Shown here: piece by piece, positions 1 through 5,883 of the stretch
Layout: each line of letters starts with the position of its first letter
Position numbering within the stretch: position 1 is the first letter of the stretch
Origin: an uncultured Collinsella sp.
GTDB lineage: Bacteria > Actinomycetota > Coriobacteriia > Coriobacteriales > Coriobacteriaceae
Length of the DNA: 14,034 nucleotides
Direction: 5' to 3'
Assembly: GCA_900547805.1 (NCBI GenBank)
Contig: URIE01000044.1
Location: 1-14,034 of the forward strand
Notes under the pieces: model-generated
What the model was told of the DNA's origin: nothing
The model's input: the letters and a program-made list of their open reading frames with translations, nothing else
Database searches by the model: none
Position numbers and translations under genes: made by a program

Positions 1-86
1 TAAAATTCCATGGGTGACCTCTCTGGTTGCGTCGCTCCATTATATGATGGATGCTCCGTTTGCCCTCGCCCCCGAAAGGAACCCAT

Positions 87-914
87 ATGATTGATGCGTG
101 CCCCGATTCCGCCGTGCTCTTTTTTGACGTTGACGGCACGCTGACGTCGTTCGATCCCGACGATATGACCGATAAGGATTTTTCGGCGGTTCGTCCTTCG
201 CAGGCGGTAATCGAGGCCTTCCACACGCTGCGCGATGCGGGTCATAAGGCGTTTATCTGCACCGGCCGCCCCCTGTGGCTCATCGCCGACAGCCTGCGCG
301 AGTTGGATCCCGAAGGCATCGTTGCCATGGCGGGTGCTACGCTCGAGGTCGAGGGACGCGTGGTGCACGAGGACTGCTTTGACGAGGATGTAGCCGAAGA
401 ACTCGCACATCGCATTATCTCGGCAGGATTCGAGGCCTTTTTCGAAACCAATGGAGCGACCTTTGCTCTGGAGCCTGCGGGTATTGAACAGTCGTCTTTG
501 ATCGGCGCTTCCGTGGTGCACGGTGCCGGGGAGATGCGCGTCGACGGTCGTTTGCACGTGGGTAAGGTGTGCCTGAATGCATCTAACTTGGCACGCGTGG
601 CCAACGACGACGGCTTTATCGAGCGCAATTTCGAGCTGTGCAACACCGGCGGGGAAAACCGTGAACTGAGCCCCAAGGGCATCGACAAGGGCGTGGGCGT
701 GGCGCGAGCGCTGGAGTATCTGGGCCGTGCGGGCAACGCGCGCACCTTTGGCTTTGGCGATTCCGGCAACGACCTGGGCATGCTCGCTGCCGTGGAGACG
801 GCCGTTGCTATGGGCAACGCCATGCCCGAGGTCAAGGCAGCCGCCGACTACGTGACCGATGATGTCGAGCACGACGGTACCGTGACGGCCATGAGGCATT
901 TCAATCTTATTTAG
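87..914 (+). CDS. HAD-superfamily (Cof-like, IIB) phosphatase
   Basis: Predicted cytoplasmic phosphatase of 275 residues. HAD motif I is DVDGT at residues 14-18 (nucleophile Asp14, general acid Asp16). Motif II is the Thr of FICTGRP (Thr59). The motif III lysine is probably Lys201 in the GIDKG stretch, and motif IV is GDSGND at 224-229, which completes the Mg site. The cap between motifs II and III (about 85-195) fits the C2/IIB type seen in Cof-like sugar-phosphate or flavin-phosphate phosphatases; the substrate cannot be told. I chose the ATG at 87 because GAAAGGA lies just upstream and the HAD core begins a few residues later. An in-frame ATG at 51 would add 12 residues (LRLPSPPKGTH) unlike the family. 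A TATGAT hexamer at 43-48 could be a -10 box, without a good -35. No T-rich terminator follows directly. Family sure, substrate unknown. Confidence 0.9.
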   Translation: MIDACPDSAVLFFDVDGTLTSFDPDDMTDKDFSAVRPSQAVIEAFHTLRDAGHKAFICTGRPLWLIADSLRELDPEGIVAMAGATLEVEGRVVHEDCFDEDVAEELAHRIISAGFEAFFETNGATFALEPAGIEQSSLIGASVVHGAGEMRVDGRLHVGKVCLNASNLARVANDDGFIERNFELCNTGGENRELSPKGIDKGVGVARALEYLGRAGNARTFGFGDSGNDLGMLAAVETAVAMGNAMPEVKAAADYVTDDVEHDGTVTAMRHFNLI

Positions 915-933
915 TGCCTCATCGTTCAAAATA

Positions 934-954
934 CCGTTCGCCCGCAGCGAACGG
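934..954 (+). repeat. Perfect 8-bp hairpin after the HAD gene
   Basis: CCGTTCGC (934-941) and GCGAACGG (947-954) pair perfectly around a 5-nt loop, 20 nt after the HAD stop codon. No T-run follows, so it may be a weak terminator, an mRNA 3'-end stabiliser or neither. Two more short hairpins lie in the same spacer: GCAAAA/TTTTGC at 973-978/982-987, and GAGC/GCTC at 993-996/1001-1004. The last sits inside a possible TCGTTTT/AAAACGA pairing (979-985/1006-1012). Confidence 0.4.
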
Positions 955-1074
955 CTCAAGTCGGCCCGCTCTGCAAAATCGTTTTGCCGCTGGAGCGCGT
1001 GCTCAAAAACGATAAAGCGTTTATACCGTTCACCGACAAGATAAAAAACCGCAGTTCACGCCTTGATAAACATA

Positions 1075-1089
1075 GGTAAAGTGTTTACC
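1075..1089 (+). promoter_or_regulatory. GGTAAA-TTTACC palindrome upstream of transaldolase
   Basis: GGTAAA, a 3-nt spacer and TTTACC form a perfect palindrome followed by AGCT, 38 nt before the transaldolase start. A near-identical GGTAAA-N4-TTTACC followed by AGCT occurs at 2037-2056, downstream of the same gene. Its place in the leader would suit an operator or a small leader hairpin. No regulator is identified. Confidence 0.35.
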
Positions 1090-1127
1090 AGCTCAATGGC
1101 CTTATGCAAGCGAAAGGAATCAGGCAG

Positions 1128-1832
1128 ATGGCAATCAAGGTGTTCGCTGACGGTGCAAACCTCGAGGGCATGCTCGACATGTACGAGAACGGCAACGTTC
1201 AGGGCTTCACGACCAATCCGTCCCTTATGAAGAAGGGCGGCGTGACGGATTACCGCGCGTTTGCCAAGGAGGTCCTGGCGCACATCACCGATGTGTCCGT
1301 GTCGTTTGAGGTCTTTGCCGACGACGTCGAGACCATGGAGGTCGAGGCCCGCGAGATCGCTACCTGGGCCGAGAACGTCTACGTCAAGATTCCGTGCGTG
1401 ACCACCAAGGGCGAGTCCACCGCCGAGTTGGTGCGCAAGCTTTCGGCCGACGGCATCAAGGTCAACGTCACCACCATCTTTACGCCCGAGCAGGTCGACG
1501 AGATGGTCGAGGCCGTTGACGCCGAGACGCCGTCCATCATCTCGCTCTTTGCCGGCCGTATCGCTGACACCGGCGTCGATCCCATTCCGTTTATGACGGA
1601 GTCGGTGAAGAAGGCCGCCGCCAAGCCCAACTGCGAGGTCCTGTGGGCGTCCACGCGTGAGCTTATCAATATTTACCAGGCGGAAGGATGCGGTTGCCAG
1701 ATCATCACGGTGCCCAACAGCATCCTGGCCAAGCGTAAGAACATCGGCCGTGACCCGTACGAGGTCTCGCTCGATACCGTGCGCGGTTTTGCCAAGGATA
1801 TCGCCTCGCTCGGTTTCCATATCCTGCCGTAA
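1128..1832 (+). CDS. Transaldolase (MipB/TalC-type, small)
   Basis: A 234-residue (beta/alpha)8 aldolase of the short transaldolase group. It would transfer the dihydroxyacetone unit between ketose phosphates and erythrose-4-phosphate in the non-oxidative pentose phosphate pathway. Visible family motifs are FADGAN at 6-11, TTNPSL at 28-33, VKIP with the Schiff-base lysine Lys87, NVTTIF at 113-118, and LFAGRI around 140-145. Glu61 (in SFEVFA) stands where E. coli fructose-6-phosphate aldolase has Gln59, and Phe141 where it has Tyr131. Both match transaldolase, so I prefer that name; fructose-6-phosphate aldolase remains the alternative. The ATG at 1128 is preceded by AAAGGA with 9-nt spacing. 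The in-frame ATG at 1104 lies before that ribosome binding site and is rejected. The last codons (GFHILP) are duplicated as a 16-nt repeat downstream at 1971-1986. Confidence 0.92.
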   Translation: MAIKVFADGANLEGMLDMYENGNVQGFTTNPSLMKKGGVTDYRAFAKEVLAHITDVSVSFEVFADDVETMEVEAREIATWAENVYVKIPCVTTKGESTAELVRKLSADGIKVNVTTIFTPEQVDEMVEAVDAETPSIISLFAGRIADTGVDPIPFMTESVKKAAAKPNCEVLWASTRELINIYQAEGCGCQIITVPNSILAKRKNIGRDPYEVSLDTVRGFAKDIASLGFHILP

Positions 1833-1986
1833 CGCGAACGCTGGCTACATCGCGGGTTGTTCGCCCCGGCCTTTCCTTTCCCTATCGCTCACGCGCTTCG
1901 CGAGGGTCGCGCTAGGCAAAGGAAAGGCCGGGGTTGCCGACACGAACTTGCCGGTAGGTTGGTGATAGGCTTCCATATCCTGCCGT
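1815..1986. repeat. Long inverted-repeat element between 16-nt direct repeats
   Basis: TTCCATATCCTGCCGT occurs at 1815-1830, the last coding bases of transaldolase, and again at 1971-1986; GG also matches three bases further left. Between the copies sits a perfect 16-bp inverted repeat (1864-1879 and 1918-1933, starting CCCCGGCC) around a 38-nt loop that can fold further (CGCG-CTT-CGCG at 1892-1902). GTTCG at 1859-1863 and CGAAC at 1943-1947 could extend the stem. The arrangement resembles a small insertion that duplicated its target, or a recombination scar. No ORF is credible inside. On RNA it would be a very stable hairpin 31 nt after the stop codon. Confidence 0.6.
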
Positions 1987-2036
1987 GGACAAAGGTACCC
2001 CCGCCTGCGCCGTGCAAAATTGAGAGTATTCAGCAA

Positions 2037-2052
2037 GGTAAAGGCTTTTACC
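2037..2052 (+). repeat. Second GGTAAA-TTTACC palindrome
   Basis: GGTAAA, GGCT, TTTACC, followed by AGCT: the same layout as the palindrome at 1075-1089 upstream of transaldolase. Here it lies just inside the left arm of the 2011/2157 inverted repeat. Confidence 0.35.
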
Positions 2053-2069
2053 AGCTGGGTGAAGCATGG

Positions 2070-2114
2070 AACAGCCCCCGTTTTGGCTCTGATGACGCTA
2101 AAACGGGGGCTGTT
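2070..2114 (+). terminator. Rho-independent terminator between convergent genes
   Basis: AACAGCCCCCGTTTT (2070-2084) pairs perfectly with 2100-2114; three more pairs, including a G-T wobble, extend the stem inward. On the plus strand it is followed by a T-rich tract (TTCTTGCTTTTTCG), so it should stop transaldolase transcription. It may also slow readthrough from tex on the other strand, though the tract there is poorer. Confidence 0.75.
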
Positions 2115-2212
2115 TCTTGCTTTTTCGTCTCTGAGGGGCATCCGGAACGGTGGAATTTGCAGAATACTCGCGATTTTGCACGTCGCGAGAGGGGGGACCC
2201 TTGCTTGGCGGT

Positions 2213-4360
2213 TTACTTCCCCTGCACCATGGTGAGGGAGATCTTCTTGCGGTCGCGATCGACCTTTTCAACCCACACCTTGACCGTGTCACCGACGCGC
2301 ACCACGTCGCTGGGGTGCTTGACGAAGCGGTTGGCCAGCTTGGAGATGTGCACGAGGCCGTCCTGGTGCACGCCCACGTCGACGAAGGCGCCAAAGTCGA
2401 CGACGTTGCGCACCGTGCCCTTGAGTTCCATGCCGGGCTCCAGGTCGTCGATGGAAAGCGCCGAGCGGCTAAAGACCACCTCGGGTGCATCGTCGCGCGG
2501 GTCGCGACCGGGCTTCTTGAGCTCGTTGACGATGTCGATGAGCGTGAGGGTGCCGCAGTCCAGGTCGCTTGCCAGCGCCGAGATGCTGCCCAGGCGGCGC
2601 TCGATATCGGGCACGCCGCCGCGGCTGAGCTCGCTTGCCGCAACGCCGGCGCGCTCCAGGACGGCCGTCGCCACCTCGTAGCTCTCGGGGTGGACGCTTG
2701 TCGCGTCGAGCGGGTTCTTACCGCCACTTATGCGCAAAAAGCCCGCGGCGTTGAGGTATGCCTTGGGTCCCAGCTTGGGGACCTTCTTGAGCTGGCGGCG
2801 ATCGGTAAAGGCGCCGTTTTCCTCGCGGTAGGCCACGATGTTTTTGGCCACGCTTGGCGTGATGCCCGATACGTATCCCAGCAGGCTCGCGCTCGCGGTG
2901 TTTACGTCGACGCCTACGCGGTTGACGACGTCCTCCACCACGTGGCCCAGAGTGCGCGAAAGCTCGGCCTGGTCAAGGTCGTGCTGGTACTGGCCCACGC
3001 CGATGGACTGGGGCGGAATCTTGACGAGCTCTGCCAGCGGGTCTTGCAGGCGACGGCCCAGGCTCATGGCGCCACGCACGGTGACGTCCAGGTCGGGATA
3101 TTCCTGGCTGGCGAGCTCGGAGGCGGAGTACACCGACGCGCCCGCCTCGTTGACGATGGTGTAGCGAAGGCTGGGTGCCTGCTCGGCAATAAACTCCGAG
3201 ACGACTTCCTCGGTCTCGCGGCTGGCGGTGCCGTTGCCGATGACGATGGTGTTGATGCCGTCCTTCTTGACGAGGCGGGCGAGCTCGCGCTTGGTGCCGG
3301 CGACGTCGTGGCGCGGCTTGGTGGGGTAGACCACGCCGTGGTCGAGCAGCTTGCCGGTCTCGTCCATGACGGCGACCTTGCAGCCGGTGCGGTAGCCCGG
3401 ATCGAGCGCGAGCACGCGGGCGCCGCGCACGGGGCGCGCCGAGAGCAAGCCCTCGAGATTCTTGGCAAAGACGTTGATGGCCTCGGTCTGGGCACGAACG
3501 GTGAGTTTGGCGCGGGCCTCGCGCTCCAGCGAGGGGGCCATGAGGCGCTTGTAGCCATCGGCGATGGCGGCGTCAAAGACGGGAGCAAACACGCCCTGGC
3601 GACGGGGCCAGCGGCTGCCGAGGCGTGCCGTAGCGGCAGCGCCGTCGACGTTCACGCGCACGCGGAGCTTGCCCTCGCGCTCACCGCGGTCGATAGCCAA
3701 CACACGGTGGTTGGGTATACGGCGCAGCGGCTCGTCAAAGTTGTAGTAGGGCTCGTAGGGAGTCTTCTCCGCGGGGTCGGTAGCCTCGACGACGATATCG
3801 GCGGTGTTTTGCGTAAAGGCGCGCAGGTCGGCGACGTTCTCGGGGTCCTCGGCCACCGTCTCGGCCACGATGTCCGCCGCCCCGGCGAGCGCCTTTTCGG
3901 GCGTGTTGAAGCCGGCGTCCTCGTTGACGTAGGCCGCGGCGGCATCGAGCGCGCTGCCCTTGGCCGAGGCCTGCATGATGATCATGTTGGCAAGCGGCTC
4001 CAGGCCTGCCTCGCGGGCCTTCTGCGCGCGAGTCATGCGCTTTTTGCGGTAGGGCTTGTAGAGGTCCTCGACACGCTGGAGCTGTGTGGCCTCGCGAATC
4101 TGTTGCTCGAGCTCGGGCGTGAGTTTGCCCTGGGCGCCGATGAGCAGAATGACGTCCTCTTTGCGCTGCTCAAGATTACGCAGGTAGGACAGGCGCTCGT
4201 CGAGCGCGCGCAGGGCGACATCGTCCATGCCGCCCGTGGCTTCCTTGCGGTAGCGCGAGATAAAGGGAATGGTGTTTCCCTCGTCGATAAGCTTGACGGC
4301 CGCCTCGACGTTGGCGGCCTTAAGGTTGAGCTCGCGCGCGAGCTGGGCGATAAGATCCAT
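2213..4360 (-). CDS. tex: Tex-family RNA-binding transcription accessory protein
   Basis: Complete 715-residue Tex protein, the usual length. The Tex N-terminal region includes TIPFISRYRKEATGG at 30-44. The YqgF/RuvX-like nuclease fold starts near 315 with LALDPGYRTG and includes VIGNGTASRETE around 373-384. Helix-hairpin-helix repeats follow at about 485-545 (GVDVNTAS, GYVSGITPSVAKNIV). The C-terminal S1 RNA-binding domain is at 643-712 (VDFGAFVDVGVHQDGLVHIS). Tex is a conserved nucleic-acid-binding protein that affects transcription; the YqgF fold is thought to be structural rather than catalytic. The ATG at 4360 follows AAGGAG by only 4 nt. A longer reading to 4447 would add 29 residues rich in Arg and Ser and would read through the 4417-4439 hairpin, so it is rejected. 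The gene runs alone, convergent with transaldolase. Confidence 0.95.
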   Translation of the reverse strand: MDLIAQLARELNLKAANVEAAVKLIDEGNTIPFISRYRKEATGGMDDVALRALDERLSYLRNLEQRKEDVILLIGAQGKLTPELEQQIREATQLQRVEDLYKPYRKKRMTRAQKAREAGLEPLANMIIMQASAKGSALDAAAAYVNEDAGFNTPEKALAGAADIVAETVAEDPENVADLRAFTQNTADIVVEATDPAEKTPYEPYYNFDEPLRRIPNHRVLAIDRGEREGKLRVRVNVDGAAATARLGSRWPRRQGVFAPVFDAAIADGYKRLMAPSLEREARAKLTVRAQTEAINVFAKNLEGLLSARPVRGARVLALDPGYRTGCKVAVMDETGKLLDHGVVYPTKPRHDVAGTKRELARLVKKDGINTIVIGNGTASRETEEVVSEFIAEQAPSLRYTIVNEAGASVYSASELASQEYPDLDVTVRGAMSLGRRLQDPLAELVKIPPQSIGVGQYQHDLDQAELSRTLGHVVEDVVNRVGVDVNTASASLLGYVSGITPSVAKNIVAYREENGAFTDRRQLKKVPKLGPKAYLNAAGFLRISGGKNPLDATSVHPESYEVATAVLERAGVAASELSRGGVPDIERRLGSISALASDLDCGTLTLIDIVNELKKPGRDPRDDAPEVVFSRSALSIDDLEPGMELKGTVRNVVDFGAFVDVGVHQDGLVHISKLANRFVKHPSDVVRVGDTVKVWVEKVDRDRKKISLTMVQGK

Positions 4361-4416
4361 GGGACTCCTTGCGGTAAAGGTGCGTTTGCGGCACAGGGCT
4401 ACCAAGGATACCACCC

Positions 4417-4439
4417 GCCCCAAAAGGCTGTTTTGGGGC
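4417..4439. repeat. 9-bp hairpin upstream of tex
   Basis: GCCCCAAAA (4417-4425) pairs perfectly with TTTTGGGGC (4431-4439) around GGCTG, about 57 nt before the tex start. It has no T-run on either strand and could be a leader hairpin or protein site. A TGGTATCCT stretch on the minus strand (4403-4411) might be an extended -10 box for tex, but no -35 is visible. Confidence 0.35.
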
Positions 4440-4441
4440 CG

Positions 4442-4603
4442 CGCCACGAAAACGGCCTATCTACTACGTTTTACCCGTAGGGGCTGACCATACCTGGGTT
4501 TTCCGAAAGTCGGCAAGCCGTTTACCTGCGGTTTTTATCTCGCGAAATTCGGCATGCTTGAGGGCGATCGGTTAAACGTAGTAGATAGGCCCATTTCGTG
4601 GCG
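4442..4603. mobile_element. MITE-like or structured repeat with 30-bp inverted ends
   Basis: The ends 4442-4471 and 4574-4603 are inverted copies, 28 of 30 bases pairing: an 18-bp perfect block (GGCCTATCTACTACGTTT), a 2-nt mismatch, then a 10-bp block (CGCCACGAAA). The interior of about 100 nt has no credible ORF but can form small hairpins, such as CCGA-AAG-TCGG near 4504-4514 and AAGCCG/CGGTTT before a T-run near 4540. It fills most of the 412-bp gap between the Gfo/Idh gene and tex. I see no target-site duplication and no transposase. It could be a miniature transposable element or a repeated structured RNA. Confidence 0.5.
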
Positions 4604-4661
4604 AACGAACCAAGCTGAGCGCAAAATAGCCTCGCTCCAGAATAATCGTCGGCAAGGTAGC

Positions 4662-4711
4662 AAAAAGCCCCGCGGGCAGGAGGCTGCTCGCAGGGCAAAG
4701 AAGAGGGGCTT
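4662..4711 (-). terminator. Terminator of the SDR-MFS-Gfo/Idh cluster
   Basis: On the minus strand AAGCCCC (4711-4705) pairs with GGGGCTT (4671-4665) and is followed by a T5 run (4666-4662). The apical part contains a smaller CTGC/GCAG hairpin. It lies about 60 nt after the Gfo/Idh stop. A separate 7-bp hairpin, CTCGGCA/TGCCGAG (4732-4738/4748-4754), sits between stop and terminator. Confidence 0.6.
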
Positions 4712-4772
4712 GTTGGTGGCGGACCGAAGGGCTCGGCATGGGGTTTCTGCCGAGGCCTGCCCTAATACAGCA

Positions 4773-5813
4773 TTACAGCTCGACGAGCTGGCCGGTCTCG
4801 GCGGCCTCCTTGATGGCGTTGAGAAGCGTGAGCGTCTTGACGTTATCGGCGGGGGTCACGACGGGCTCGACCTCGCGGCGGACGACCTTCACAAAGTGCT
4901 TGAGCTGCATCTTGTGCGGCAGCGCCGGGTCCACGGCCGGAATCTCCATCTGCAGCGGCTTGTGCCAGTTGGAGGCGCCGTCGTAGGAGAACTGGTGCAG
5001 GCGGGGCAGCGAAAGTGCGCCCTTAGTGCCGCCGATAAAGTAGGCGTCGGCGTCGAAGGGGCGGTACTGCGGATCCTCGCGAGCGGTGGCCTCCCAGTTC
5101 CAGGGGCTGGCGGTGGCGTCGGAGATGGTCATGCTTGCAAGCGCGCCATCGGCAAAGCGGACGTTGACCACGGCGGAGTCCTCGGTCTCAAAACCGCGGG
5201 CGGCGCTGGACTGCATGCCCTGGACGGCGACGGGCTCGCCCAGCAGATAGCGGAGCAGGTCAACGTCGTGCACCAGGTTGACCAGGATCGGGCCGGCACC
5301 CTTCTTGCGGCGCCACTCGACATCGAAGTACTCGTCATTCTTATAGATCATGTAGTGGAAGCTCGACACGGTGAGCTTGCCCAGCTCGCCGGACTCGATG
5401 ATCTCCTTGGCCTTGTTGACGAAGGGGTTGTGGCGACGGTGCTGACCCACGAGCACGGGCACGCCGGCGGTCTCGGCCTCGGCGGCAAAGACCTGGGCAT
5501 CCTCAAGATCGTTGGAGATCGGCTTTTCGACCAGCGGCACGATGTTGCGCTTCACGGCCTCGCGGGCAACGCCCAGATGCAGGTCGTTGGGGGTGGCGAT
5601 GATGACGGCCTCGGGCTTGACCTCGTCCATCATCTGGGCGGGATCGGTATAAAACGGCACGCCGGCGGCCTCGGCCGTGGCGCGGGCGCCCTCAAAGGCG
5701 TCGGCGATGGCGACGAGCTCGGCCTCGGGCTCCTCGGTGACAAAGCGGATGTGGTTGCGGCCCATGGCGCCGGCGCCGATGACGGCAATGCGGACGGGGT
5801 TGAGCTCAGACAT
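4773..5813 (-). CDS. Gfo/Idh/MocA-family NAD(P)-dependent oxidoreductase
   Basis: A 346-residue cytoplasmic dehydrogenase of the glucose-fructose/inositol dehydrogenase family. The N-terminal Rossmann fold has AVIGAGAMGRNH (GAGAMG at 13-18), an acidic Asp38 after strand 2 that suggests NAD preference, and ATPND at 73-77. The family EKP motif is at 96-98 with the catalytic lysine Lys97. In the C-terminal domain GPILVNLVHDVDLLRYL holds His182 and Asp185. The Asp that lies four residues before this His in inositol dehydrogenase is Val178 here, so the active site belongs to another branch and the substrate cannot be inferred. The start is supported by AAGGAG 5 nt upstream. It is the last gene of the SDR-MFS-Gfo/Idh cluster, 70 bp after the carrier gene, with a REP-like hairpin in between. 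Confidence 0.9.
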   Translation of the reverse strand: MSELNPVRIAVIGAGAMGRNHIRFVTEEPEAELVAIADAFEGARATAEAAGVPFYTDPAQMMDEVKPEAVIIATPNDLHLGVAREAVKRNIVPLVEKPISNDLEDAQVFAAEAETAGVPVLVGQHRRHNPFVNKAKEIIESGELGKLTVSSFHYMIYKNDEYFDVEWRRKKGAGPILVNLVHDVDLLRYLLGEPVAVQGMQSSAARGFETEDSAVVNVRFADGALASMTISDATASPWNWEATAREDPQYRPFDADAYFIGGTKGALSLPRLHQFSYDGASNWHKPLQMEIPAVDPALPHKMQLKHFVKVVRREVEPVVTPADNVKTLTLLNAIKEAAETGQLVEL

Positions 5814-5842
5814 TTCGACTCCTTAATGCTGGTGGCTGGTGG

Positions 5843-5876
5843 AATGTGACAAAGGGACGGTCCCTCATGTCACATC
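5843..5876. repeat. REP-like nested hairpin, GGGACGGTCCC core
   Basis: ATGTGACA and TGTCACAT form the outer 8-bp stem, and AGGGA-CGG-TCCCT nests inside it, within the 70-bp gap between the MFS and Gfo/Idh genes. The combination of a TGTGACA outer stem and a GGGAC/GTCCC core resembles repetitive extragenic palindromes known in several bacterial phyla. It may alter the relative expression of the two flanking genes. Confidence 0.55.
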
Positions 5877-5883
5877 GGTAGAA

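Larger units (their letters stand above)
2011..2182. repeat. 26-nt imperfect inverted repeat around a terminator
   Basis: The sequence at 2011-2036 (CGTGCAAAAT, 3 variable bases, GAGTATTC, one variable base, GCAA) recurs as reverse complement at 2157-2182, 23 of 26 bases identical. The arms lie about 120 nt apart in the convergent gap between transaldolase and tex, and enclose both the GGTAAA palindrome and the terminator at 2070-2114. The 2167-2189 part can also form its own 7-bp hairpin (CTCGCGA/TCGCGAG). Confidence 0.5.

Noticed and set aside
1857..2681. Plus-strand frame starting in the palindromic element and repeating GFHILP.
   Set aside because: It only reads through the duplicated transaldolase end, the terminator and antisense tex. 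The repeat is reported as DNA, not as a gene.
2150..4480. Long open frame of 776 codons on the plus strand, opposite tex.
   Set aside because: It is the complement of tex; the product is a low-complexity run of Val, Gly, Ala, His and Asp without a domain. High third-position GC creates such frames.
4443..4602. Possible tRNA, riboswitch or IS end.
   Set aside because: No cloverleaf, no known aptamer core that I recognise, and no transposase or target duplication; left as a MITE-like or structured repeat.
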